A stretch of 64,000 bases of DNA, taken from Thozetella sp. PMI_491. Its lineage: Eukaryota > Ascomycota > Sordariomycetes > Chaetosphaeriales > Chaetosphaeriaceae. Under the pieces are notes generated by a model, which made no database searches, was not told the origin of the DNA, and worked only from the letters and a program-made list of their open reading frames with translations. This document shows, one piece after another, positions 24,389 to 34,856 of the stretch; within the stretch, counting starts at the first letter, position 1; every line of letters starts with the position of its first letter. The stretch covers positions 682,001 to 746,000 of the forward strand of contig MU270024.1 in NCBI GenBank assembly GCA_021432635.1. The letters run 5' to 3'. The translations under genes were made by a program, and so were the position numbers.

Positions 24389-26490
24389 ATGGTTTCTTAC
24401 CTCTCCGGCAGGACGCTTTTGGCTTCCCTTGTGTTGCTCCAATGGGCGATCACCATTTCTTCTGCGGCGTCTTCTTTTGCGACCCAAGCTAAGATACAGG
24501 ACGCGCAGTTGGCAGCCACAGCAGCTAGCGATACCGACTATACCTGCTCTGCAACCAAGGGATGCGCCATTGGGTGCTGTGGAAAGTTGTAAGTTTCATG
24601 ATTGTCATAGACGCCTGCAAACTAGCTGTGTACCCGAGAAGTGCTATTTGCTTACTGCTCCCAAGGGACTCAACCGGGGCGGGCGTGTGCGGTGCCGGCC
24701 CCGACTTCTGCGGGGACGGGTGCACCTCGCAGTGCACCTGGAAAAGCGAGTGTGACCCGGGTTGGGGAATCCAGTGGTCCAACGCCTCGACGTGCCCTCT
24801 CAATGTCTGCTGCAGCAAATATGGATTCTGCGGCACCACGTCTGACTTTTGTGGCGGTGCCGTCGTATCGTCGCCGGAGTGCTCAGGCAAGAGTTCTGAC
24901 GCCCGCACAATTGGCTACTATGAAGGGTGGAATGCCCAGCACGCATGCGGCGGTGAGTGGTTTTCTGGGAGATTCAGTCTCCCGACAGAATAGATGTGCG
25001 CAGCGATGCTGATTCTGGGGCATCTACTCAGTCATGAAGCCGGCCGACATCCCTCTCGGTTACTATACACACATTAACTACGCATTTGCGCTGGTGGATC
25101 CTACGACGTTTCACGTGGTGGCCATGGACTCCGAGACGGCGAGCCATTATGATGAGGTGACCGCCCTCAAGGCCAGGCAACCAGGTTTAGAGGTGTGGAT
25201 CGCCATTGGCGGCTGGGCCATGAACGACCCGGGCCCTTATCGGACCGCCTTCTCCGACATGGCCAGATTCGAAGCAAACCAGGACGCCTTTTTCGAGTCA
25301 TTGGTGATGTTCATGTCCACGCATGGTTTTGATGGCGTAGACATTGATTGGGAGGTACGGTTGCAGTGAACATGAAAAAAAAAAAAAAAAAATTGTCCGA
25401 GATGCTTGCTAACAAGAACGCGAAAATAGTACCCTGTGGCTGATGATCGTGGTGGTATCGAGGCGGATTTCGCGGACTACGTGAGAATGCTTTCGCGCCT
25501 GAGAAACAGGCTCAACGGCAGTGGACGTAAATACGGGATCAGTATAACGCTGGTAAGTTTCCCTTCACGATCTGGAAACCGAATTTCTAACCCGGATCCA
25601 CCTCTAGCCCGCCTCATACTGGTATTTGCGCGGCTTCGATATCATCAACCTAGAACCCTTTGTGGATTGGTTTAACATTATGACTTATGATATCCGTAAG
25701 TGGGCCCGCCATCGGTTTTGACTGAGGTAGGTGCAGGACCATCCGCTGACTCCTAACAACCCATGAACAGACGGTGTTTGGGATAGCACGGTTCAGTCCA
25801 TCGGCGCGTTCGCCTATGCCCATACCAACTTGACCGAGATCAACGAGGGTCTAGAGCTACTTTGGCGCAACAACATCAATCCCGAACGTGTTAACATGGG
25901 TCTTGGATTCTATGGCCGCAGTATGTCTACGCTCTGCTTCTCCTTATCATCGCCTATGTAAATGCCATCGAGAATGACCACTAATCAATGCTGCTTTAGG
26001 CTTTACCATGGCTGACCCTAGCTGTATGACGGCAGGCTGCCCCTTCACATCCGGCGCCAATGGTGGTGAATGCACCGGTACCCCTGGCGTCCTGTCGGCA
26101 GCCGAAATCGTAAAGATTATCAAGAACGGAGCGACAGTTACTTTTGATCCGGTTGCTGCCGTCAAGATCGTCACGTGGGACACAGACCAGTGGGTCAGCT
26201 GGGATGATGCCGAGACGCTCAAACTCAAGCAGGACTTCGCCAACAAGCGTTGCCTAGGAGGGTAGGCGCTGTTCATTTCCCCAATCAATTTCTTGATCTT
26301 CATTCTTGTTAAAATGACTAACCATCTAAATAATAGAACGATGGTGTGGGCGATTGACCTGGATGACGGAACGCTCATAAATGCGCTTGGATCAAACTTG
26401 TCAAGGCCGAAGGCCAGCGTGTATAACGTCACCGCGACCGAGTCAGATCACAACATTTTTGGTTATGACTCTGGAACCGGCAGTACCTAA
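24389..26490 (+). CDS. Secreted GH18 chitinase with CBM18 chitin-binding domain (subgroup C-like)
   Basis: Eight exons join in phase: 24389-24588, 24666-24952, 25032-25354, 25430-25552, 25608-25695, 25771-25920, 26000-26261 and 26337-26490, giving 528 residues. A signal peptide (MVSYLSGRTLLASLVLLQWA...) precedes a cysteine-rich segment. Residues about 70-150 include VCGAGPDFCGDGC and a hevein-type CBM18 block (CPLNVCCSKYGFCGTTSDFC). The GH18 barrel begins at GYYEGWN and carries the catalytic signature DGVDIDWEYP at about 263-272, with Glu270 as acid/base, plus later blocks NIMTYDIHG and MGLGFYGRSF. It should hydrolyse chitin outside the cell. CBM18 with GH18 is typical of subgroup C (killer-toxin-like) chitinases; the LysM modules usual in that group are absent here but occur in a separate gene nearby. 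Intron 3 contains an A18 run. Confidence 0.92.
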
Positions 26491-26739
26491 TTACTGGTGT
26501 GTCCGAGGTGTAGCACCCAACATCCTTAGGGCACGTCTCTCTGTACACATAGAAACTTCCATAGATGACATAATTAAGCCTACCGAGTTCAACGTACTCT
26601 TTACAACCCTTAGACTGATTTAATTAAGTTAAATAACTACAAGGCCCGTGGCAAACAGGTCCAGCTACTCTACATCTATTACATGCGGGTGCTGGGCAGA
26701 AACGTGTTTAAAAATGCAAAGAATGCTAAAGTCTGGATT

Positions 26740-27939
26740 CTAACATCCCTTCTTCTTCTTGAACTTGTCCTTAAACTTGGAAAACCACTTGCTATTCTTC
26801 GAGTTGGGCATCACCGGCAGCCCCTCGAAGGCCCCCGTTCCCGTTCCGAAATCACTCTCGTACAGCTGCCTGATGCCCGCAATATCGAGCGCACTGGGCA
26901 CGAGGTTAATGCCCATCCTCGCACCATCGTTGCGCAGGAGCACGTTTGCACGCTGATCGGAGTCTCCGCCCGGTGGAACTGCGTTGCCGGTGGCACCGGC
27001 CCCGCTGGGGTACAGCATGATGGAGTTCCAATCGACATTGGTGTAGTCTGGAACTGACTTGCCCGAGCCGCCCGCGCCATCGTGTTGGCGCGTCGCGCCC
27101 AGGACAGGCAGCCAGTCCTGGGCGCTGAACTTGTAATGGGCTGCCACCCCACGAAGCTTGCATAGGAGATCCACGTCGGCTGGCTTTTCTTTCTGCACGC
27201 GGGAGAGCGCGTCAGGATAGTCCTTGAGCACCGTGCAGTCGAAGTGGTCGCCGAAAATGCTGCTGCCGGGGTTGCCCGTGTTGTAGGGTGATCCCCAGTA
27301 GTTCATGTTCTGGTGTTCGTGATACAGCCCCCACGCATGGCCAATCTCGTGGGCGTAGTTGGCTACCGTATCGAGCATACCTATGCCCGCCGCGTCCGAC
27401 AGAGCCATGGTCGGGCCTTTGTAGGTCGGGTCACCCTCGTCGAGCGAAGGCATGCCAATGGTGGTGGATAGTTTACCTTCGGTGTTGTAGCTGATAACAA
27501 GCACGCGGTCTCGCTGGTCGTTGTTGACGCAAGCGTCGCCCGGGTCGAACACTTCCATATACTTGTAGACATCGCGGTGCAAGCCAGGTCCGCCCTCGCC
27601 GTCGGAGCGCCACGTCTCAATGGCAAGCTCAAGCTGCTCGAGGAGAGTGTCGCGCGCGTCCTGCGTCTCGAAGCAGTAGCTGATGACTTTGTTGGGCCAT
27701 ATCTTGAAATTGGAGGTGCCGGCTTGGGGCTGGATCGACAGGTATCTCTTGGCGAGGTGCGTCTCAGTAGCGTTGTCAACGATAGCATGCCCGGCCGCGT
27801 CGACCTGGATTTGGTGTCGCTCCGACGCGACCAGGTGCTTGAGCGGCGCCTCCCACGCCCGGCTGCCCGCGAGAGCAACATGGACGAGGGCGGCGCCGAC
27901 GGCCAGAGACGAGAGTCCCTGTTCCGATCGCATCAGCAT
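26740..27939 (-). CDS. Secreted astacin-like zinc metalloprotease
   Basis: A single exon of 399 residues from ATG 27939; an upstream extension has no ATG in a better context. The N-terminus has a short charged start and a hydrophobic stretch (LSSLAVGAALVHVALAG) fitting a signal peptide, then a likely propeptide up to a basic AKRY site near residue 65. The zinc site is HEIGHAWGLYHEH (residues 197-209), the extended HExxHxxGxxH form of metzincins with the Glu that marks astacins, and a Met-turn follows as SIMLYPSG. The C-terminus is lysine-rich and ends in KKKKGC. It should be an extracellular endopeptidase. Convergent with the chitinase gene, about 250 bases between stops, and part of a run of four secreted-protein genes. 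Confidence 0.88.
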   Translation of the reverse strand: MLMRSEQGLSSLAVGAALVHVALAGSRAWEAPLKHLVASERHQIQVDAAGHAIVDNATETHLAKRYLSIQPQAGTSNFKIWPNKVISYCFETQDARDTLLEQLELAIETWRSDGEGGPGLHRDVYKYMEVFDPGDACVNNDQRDRVLVISYNTEGKLSTTIGMPSLDEGDPTYKGPTMALSDAAGIGMLDTVANYAHEIGHAWGLYHEHQNMNYWGSPYNTGNPGSSIFGDHFDCTVLKDYPDALSRVQKEKPADVDLLCKLRGVAAHYKFSAQDWLPVLGATRQHDGAGGSGKSVPDYTNVDWNSIMLYPSGAGATGNAVPPGGDSDQRANVLLRNDGARMGINLVPSALDIAGIRQLYESDFGTGTGAFEGLPVMPNSKNSKWFSKFKDKFKKKKGC

Positions 27940-29298
27940 GGTGCCTCTGGTCGACCAAGTGCTGGGAGGCTGCGGCAGCAAGGAGGCAGTTCAAACAAAT
28001 GAGGGCCCGGCGCGTTTCAATTCTTCTGCTCCTCGGCGAGGTGCAAACTCTAAAGCGGCTCGAAGCCGCCTTGTATCGAATGTTCTATCCAAAAGCGTTG
28101 CAGCGCGCGACTAAGCGTGCTCCTTCTCCCCTGAGTCATGCAGTCAGGCGGCGGGCAAGTTTATTGAACTCTCCTTTCCGAAGTTGGATATAATGCAAGG
28201 TACCTGCTTTGCTAGGTGACCCCTGCTGCGCTAGTACAGCGGCGCGGAGGGGCACTCCACAAGCCGAGGGGGCCGTGGACGGAATAGGAAAACAACCTCG
28301 TGGATGGAGGGGCCCGGATTCGGCATTTGATCTTGGCTGTTGAGGCATAGCTAATACCCCAGTCGGCGCAGAGACCAATACCTACGACTAGGGGGCCGGC
28401 TCCGCCCCGAGGATTCCGCCGGCGGGCAAAGTAAAAGTACGTATTGGGGGCCTAGAAAGCGATTTCGCTTGCAACGATCCTTGCCCCATGCAGCGTCTAG
28501 AATGGCTCGTCTTGCTCCTATTGAAGCTAGATCACGTAATTTTCAAGGCGTATTGCATGAGCAAAAGAAAGCAGAAGGAACTCTAGGTGTGTCCAGTAGC
28601 GCGCCCTGGTAGTGGCCGTTATACCATGGTGGAGCGCGAGCGAGGATGCGACTGACCTGGCGGGTTTCCCTGGCTAGTTGGAAGACCAGGCACTAGCCCG
28701 CCTAATAATATCCACCAGTGGATAGGTATACGGAGTAAGCTTACTTTGTATGCAGCAGAAGGGCAGTGGCGGTAGATTAATCGACCCCGATCACACCCCC
28801 ATCTAAAAGGCTCATTCCCCCCTATGCCCCTTGAACCTTAGGCGGACTAGTTCAAGTTCAGGTACCTTGCTCCTAGGTACCAGTACCTCAGCTACGCGCT
28901 GAGCCATCTCTTTCTCTAGTCCTTTATCCGTCGCTTTGGTCTTTGCGGGCCGAATGAAGAACCTGCAGATATCCACCCACACGTTGCTTACCTTAATCAT
29001 TGCTCCCTAGATAGAGCTACCTAGACGAGGGGCAATTTCCAAATATCCACGGCGCGAAATAGTCAGCTAGTTGCTAGTGCTCTCCGCAGCGTGGGATCCT
29101 AAGGTCCGTTTAGCGAGGTTCGCCGCGTGTAGATTTGTCGAGTCTCTCTGCGGCTTTGTCCTCGTCAGGTCCCGCGGGATACTTTCAACGCTCCTTTCTC
29201 GGCGACGCTTGGAGAGGGATCTCCGTCTGCAATGCGCGGTCGGTAAACCGTCACGAAGCCTTCCGCACTTTCATCTTCATACTTGCGAAACCGTCACC
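27940..29298. other. Intergenic stretch between protease and LysM genes
   Basis: About 1.36 kb with divergent genes on each side. Short frames here have no features. A duplicated GGTACC-type segment occurs near 28859-28885. This should hold both promoters. Confidence 0.5.
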
Positions 29299-31782
29299 AT
29301 GAAGGCCGCTCTCCTCGCGCTGGCCGGCGGCATTCTGGCCGGTCGTGCCGCCGCGCAAAATTCAACGCCGGCCGGCCCAACCCAGACGGGCACTATCTCG
29401 ACGTGCAACGAATGGTACCTCGTCCAAGATGGTGACACGTGCGGTACCGTTGAGAGCAAGTTCGGCATCACGCATGTTCAGTTCATAAAGTGGAACTCGG
29501 CTGTGTCGCCCGACTGCGCGACCAACTTCTGGGGTGGCTACGCCTACTGCGTAGGCGTGTCTGGAGCTGCGCCAGCTTCGACGACGAGCTCGAGCAGCTC
29601 CAGCAAGTCCGTTCCAACCGTGACAAGTCCGCCGGGTCCGACCATGACGGGCTCGCCAGCGAACTGCAACAACTGGTACCTCGTGAAGGACGGCGACAAC
29701 TGCGGCACCGTCGAAGCGGCGTACGGTATCACGCATGTTCAGTTCATAAAGTGGAATCCGGCTGTGTCGGCCGACTGCGCTACCAACTTTTGGATTGGAG
29801 AGGCGTACTGCGTGGGCGTCGGAGCCGTCGTATCCGGGGCATCCTCAACCTCGATCACGACTGCCAAGAGCAGCAGCACCGTCACTAGCAGCAGCATCAA
29901 CACAAGCACAACGCCATACTCGACACGCCTACCCGTCACTAATTGGACCATTTCGTCTCCCACTGTCGCAACAACGTGGCCGCCCACCCAGACGCAGGCG
30001 GGCCAGCCCAGCTACTGCAACTATTGGCATTTGGTGCAAGCTGGTGACACTTGCACAAGCATTGCGGCCATGTACCCAACGTGGATGAGCCTGGCGGATT
30101 TGTGAGCCTACCCAAATCCTCGCCTTACGTCCATTCCTCGTCCCATTTCTTGAATGCCAAGACGGCCGCGAGTGTGAGATGTGTATCTGCTAACATTAGC
30201 AATGTTGAACAGCTTTGCCTGGAACCCCGTTGTCGGTAGCGACTGCACCGGTTTGTACGTGATGTACTGGGTGTGTGTGGGTATCCAGCCGCAGACTTCT
30301 CTTACACTTGAATATCCGCCCACCACGCCCACGATCCCCGACGAGGTGCCGTGGACGTCGACGCCGCTACCGTCGGTCGACTACAACTTTACGCCGTCAC
30401 CCACCCAAGGCCCGCTGCCAACCAACTGTGCTAACTACTACTACTCCCAGCCGGTAAGTGACTAGATTATCCTTCTTCTGTAGTTCAAATATGGCTACAG
30501 TTCCTGGTCATATCTGTGAGCAAAACCCACATATATTGACTTGTATAGGGTGACACGTGCCGCATCGTGGCCGCCAACCTCGGATATGTCTCCCAGGAAC
30601 AATTCCTCGCTTACAACTCCTTCCTTGGCGGCAATTGTGATGGGCTCTGGTCGGGAGTGTACTACTGCGTCAGCCAGTGGAATGGCTCCCAGCACGACCT
30701 TCCCATGCCGCGCACTGTCAGCACAAAACCATCGCCGGTGCCCTCCGACACGACGACAGCATGCACGTCGTGGTACCAGATGAGCGGCGATGATGACTGC
30801 GATGTCATTCCGGCCATCTTTGGCACCTTTTCCCGGTCTGACTTCGTCTCCTGGAACCCGAGCGTCGGGCAAGGTTGTTCGGGGCTTGTGGTAAGATTCC
30901 TCCGTCCCTGTCTTGACGCAAGTCTTGTTTATAGAACCTGGCCCTTAATCGCGCACTTATAGGAAGGTACCTACTACTGTGTCTCAGTGCCTGGCACACC
31001 GACCACACGTACGGCCATTGTTACCCCAACGCCGACCCCTACAGCGCCGGTGCAGCCGGGCATCGCCGCCAACTGCATCAGCTGGTGGCTCGTGAAAACG
31101 TGCGTGATCCCCAGTTTACCCGCAGCCACTCGTGAACGATGTGGACGTTTGCTAAAACCTATCGTCTTAGCACCGATACTTGCGACATCATTACTACGGC
31201 AAATTCTCTCACTCTAGATCAGTTCCTCGAGTGGAACCCGGATGTTGCCAACGGTACCGGCAGCTGCACGCAGCTATACCCTGACTATGATGTGTGCGTG
31301 CTGATCGAGGGCCTGGCGCCCGGTGGCAACGGGACCACCACCGCGGTTAGCTCGTCAGGTGGCTCAACTAGCACCACCACCGCGGTTAGCTCGCGAGGTG
31401 TCTCAACTAGCACAATCACCTCCAGTACCCCAACCTCGACCCAGTCGGGCGGCGCAATCTCCACGCCGGTGCCGGTCCAGGCTGGTATGGTGTCAGGGTG
31501 CCACAGATTTTACTTCGTCGAGTCAGGAGACGGGTGCTGGGCGATTGCAAACTCGGCTCAGATTGACCTCAAGTATGCACTCCCCCCCTCGCTTTGCAAC
31601 CTGAGCCCTTGGCATGCCATTTGTTGAATGCTGACCAACTTCTTAATAGTAACTTTTATGCGTGGAATCCGGCCGTCCAAACGGACTGTTCTAAGCTCCT
31701 GGCCCAATACTACGTATGCATCGGCATCAGTGGTCCCGTGACAACAATCACGACCGGGTCGCCCGTTCCAGCGCCGACGTAA
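29299..31782 (+). CDS. Secreted multi-LysM protein, seven LysM domains
   Basis: Six exons join in phase: 29299-30101, 30213-30453, 30549-30890, 30963-31099, 31171-31572 and 31650-31782, for 685 residues. A signal peptide (MKAALLALAGGILAGRAAA) is followed by seven fungal-type LysM (CBM50) units, each with the C...W-x-V...GDTC...F-x-WNP...C...YYVC pattern, separated by Ser/Thr/Pro-rich linkers. Units 1 and 2 are nearly identical, including a shared stretch ITHVQFIKWN. Units 3, 4, 5 and 7 are each split by an intron, and unit 6 is interrupted early. LysM proteins bind chitin oligomers or chitin in cell walls; secreted fungal forms can protect hyphae or mask chitin. No catalytic domain is present. 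It lies downstream of the chitinase-protease pair, consistent with a chitin-related function for the locus. Confidence 0.9.
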
Positions 31783-31905
31783 ACTACCTAGCGTTTACTC
31801 AAGGCGCAGCCTTATGCATGTTTTCATAGAATCCACTTGTGACACCTTGAGATACAAAGACATAATTATTATTACCAGTTTCTATCCCTTTGTCATTGAC
31901 GAAGG

Positions 31906-33307
31906 TCAGAGTAGTGTATGTCCTGCCGTAGACAGACGCGTCGGCTGCCCCAGGTAGTCAAAGGAGAGATCGCTCTCTACTCCCCATTTGACCCAGAACC
32001 CGATCCTGCTGCCTTGTAGCTGCTGCTGCTGTTCTGGTGGATTCCCCGTCAAAGATTCTGGTATCTCAGCTGCATCACTAGCGCCATTCTCGTCAATATG
32101 GCGTCCAGGCTCCCACCAGAATCGAACGTCCTGCCACGAGCGTCCCTTGTCGATTTTGTTTCCACTCTTTTCTGCTCGCGCCATTAGCGGCCGGAACGTG
32201 TTTGTCGGAAGCTCGACGATACACTTCTCCAGCCTAGTGAGACGAGTAGCCATTTCACTATGGGGAGCCAGTAGGTTGCTATCGACCTCGGCGAAAAACT
32301 CTTCGGGTCGGATGTTTCGTCTGTAGAGATTGTCCGAGTAGGAAATGAAGATGCTAACAAGGTTCGGAAATGCTCGGGGCAAAAGATCAAGGCTACGCAC
32401 CATGTCTGTGCGGTGCGTATTTTGCTGCTCGGCGTATTCTGGGCGTGTGAATAAGGTCCAACCCCAGACCAACTCGAGTCTCGTGATATACGCCAAATGG
32501 TTGGGCGGGACGAGAACGCGCTGGTTAAGGGGACTACCAGGCGCCGAAAGCAGTAGGTCAATAATAAGTCGACGGCTCTCGATGAAAATAGTATTTGTGC
32601 TGTACAGCAAGCGAATTCCCTCGGTATATCTATGGGTTCATAGTGAGCCAGTCGCACGGTGATGGCGACCGAGCGCCCCGAGGAGAAACGAGGGAACGAA
32701 ATTAAGGTACTCACGCCTGTCGACAGGTTGTCAACCACCCCATGCAGCCAATCAGGCATTTCCCAGGCGCCTCCCCAGGGTACAGGTCGCACCACTTGGC
32801 TTCTCCCCGCACGCAGTTGTCTTGCCACGGTGCGATAACGACTCGTTCGTCGCCCGGAGGCAGGTTACGGTGGCACACGCACCCCCACCACTGCCATACT
32901 GGCTTGGTTTCCGGGGCCGCCACACGCGCTTGTCGCGCGGCATCGAGCACCTCCTTGGGCCACTGTCCATATTCTAGGTCTGCCGTGACACCGCCGTGTG
33001 GCATACGCTGGAGTGTGGAGGGGATTGTCGGTCGCTCCCTAACAGGGAGCAGTGGTGGGCCGAGACGGAGGTCCATGTGTAACGTGCGGTCCCCGAATGC
33101 TGCGATGAGGACTTTCTCGCGAATTTCGAGGGGCAGTTGCGTAAAAAAAGCACTATTTTCGATTGCACTAGTGCTAGGTGCGGCCGCTGTCAAGGAAGCA
33201 AGAGGGTAGGGGCACAGGTAGGGCAGTTCTGGCTCGCCATCTCTTTGGGTTCTGCGTCGTAGCTTTTGCCGCAGATCTCGCACCCATTGACCAAGGCTGC
33301 CAGGCAT
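31906..33307 (-). CDS. DUF7730/F-box-like protein of unknown function
   Basis: Two exons, 33307-32715 and 32629-31906, with an 85-base intron (GTGAGT...ATAG), encode 438 residues. The N-terminus is basic. Around residue 55 the motif FFTQLPLEIREKVLIAAFG followed by LHMDL matches the start of the fungal DUF7730 family, which resembles an F-box helix. After a Trp/Cys-rich segment, CLIGCMGWLTTCRQAYTEGIRLLYSTNTIFI gives the second conserved block of that family. The C-terminal part has Leu-rich helices and a polyglutamine-like QQQQQ stretch. These proteins are numerous in ascomycetes and without known function; adaptor activity in ubiquitination is only inference. There is no signal peptide, so it is not part of the secreted set. 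Convergent with the LysM gene. Confidence 0.7.
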
Positions 33308-33491
33308 CGCTGCTCTTTGTGTTGAATGCGTATAGAACGAGATTTCCACGTTGCGATCTTACCTACAGAGCAGCTTGCCAAAGCAATGGGCACGTCAGTC
33401 GGTGGGGGAATACTATGGGAAGGGGGATGAGGATGGTGGATTCGGTTAGCTATGCGTAGTCGGCAGCTAGTGGTCTAAATACATGAAGGGA

Positions 33492-33507
33492 GGGGGGGGG
33501 GGGGGGG
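33492..33507. repeat. G16 homopolymer
   Basis: A run of 16 G on the plus strand upstream of the DUF7730-like gene, about 190 bases from its start. It could form a quadruplex and is a likely site of length variation or assembly error. Confidence 0.9.
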
Positions 33508-33639
33508 TGGACCAAGGAAGACTACGCCTACCCTAGCAATGTGGATATTTCTAGGTTACTAAGTAGGGTTGGTGTTCTAACTGCAACAAAAATTGGAGCG
33601 CCCCGCATTTTTTAGCACCAGCGGTTTTATCTAGCACAA

Positions 33640-34005
33640 GCCCTGGCGGCACAGACTAGAAGCCGGCCCGTGACGTTCGGCAAGCAAGTGGAGAACTACA
33701 GCTACGGCATTTTCATTGCACTGCCAGTATGAGCGAACACATTGCCAACATTTTGCTGGTAGAAACGACATGTAACGCCTCCAAGGCCGAGGTTATTCAT
33801 ATGTGTGAGTACCACACGTCGGTCTGCGGCCGCGGGTCAATCGACATCCTCAAGTCAGTGCCTGTCCTAGCAGCGTGTAGGCCAGACTAAAACGACCTCC
33901 GCCGCAGGCAGGTCATTGGCGACCGAATGGTGCAGATACACACGCGCCAATGCGGTCTCGCCCGGCTATGTTGATACCGAGATATCGACATTCAATGTCG
34001 GGTGA
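33640..34005 (+). pseudogene. Short-chain dehydrogenase pseudogene fragment
   Basis: The C-terminal half of an SDR is readable. A TASMSEHIANI-like block around 33723-33755 is followed by TTCNASKAEVIHM, where the catalytic Tyr of the YxxxK motif is Cys. An intron with good signals (33805-33907, GTGAGT...CGCAG) then joins in phase to SLATEW and RANAVSPGYVDTEIS. The frame stops at 34003-34005, about 40-50 residues short of the normal family end. Upstream, a one-base frameshift separates the GIFIA strand from the TASMS block, and the N-terminal Rossmann half is missing. The best relatives are the sorbose/mannitol-dehydrogenase-like SDRs. It lies just past the 3' end of the PKS gene and may be a lost cluster tailoring gene. 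Confidence 0.65.
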
Positions 34006-34856
34006 GGCCAAGAGCACGTGGAAGCACAAAGTACCAATGGGGTGAGTGGCACACCCTATCCCACATTTTAACATATATAACCCAGCATATTACTGTGCAC
34101 GCATATGAATTTCCTAGCTCGTAATAGGTATTGTCTAGACTGACTCTCCTGTCTGTCGTACGGTTGGAGGCCAACTTGGGCACTTATTAACGAGGAATGA
34201 TCCAGGGGCAGGACTTACCGCGTTGAACCCACAGTACTGCTGTAAGAACATCAAAATGCACGCAGCCCCTGCACACGCCTTTGCGGCAGCAAAGAAAGTT
34301 AAAAAGCAACTCCCGACAGAGATCAGGTGTGGAGGAACGGACGGTGGCACTTCCTATCTTGCCCCGGGGTCTTGTCGGTCAGGGTCGCGGACGAAAGGAT
34401 GCAGATGCTACCCAGAAGACTGTGGGCTATTTGAAGCGCAAGCTATCTTAGGTATGCACAGTATAATACATTTAATCGTCAGTCAAGGCAGTATCTACGG
34501 CACTACATGCGGACAGCAGTAAGACTTGCTATGGTCTCTTCAATCTGCCCACGCGTCCGCTAATTTTGACCCTGCCAACCTCACATGCTAATAAGTACTA
34601 CCCGATAGATGTCTTGCTCCCGGCCTGCAAGGAGCAGAGCATCCAAGAATAGGACGGGAGAGAAATGCTAACATATTTAAGGCAGTTAAAACACCTCACC
34701 GTATTTATTTAAGACAGAAGTAGTGTTTATAAGGTGTTCAAAACTATTTGGCCGGATGTATCGCCAATAGTATTTTATACTGTTGGACATCACTGAACAA
34801 GAGAGGTGATAGCGCATGCTAAGCCGAAAACACTTATATAATCATAGAACTAGCCA
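34006..34856. other. Intergenic stretch downstream of the PKS gene
   Basis: No intact gene. I looked for remains of a condensation or release domain on the minus strand continuing the PKS and saw none. AT-rich toward 34660-34800. Confidence 0.55.

Noticed and set aside
29362-29736. Minus-strand open frames over the LysM gene
   Set aside because: They are antisense shadows of GC-rich coding sequence and have no independent features.
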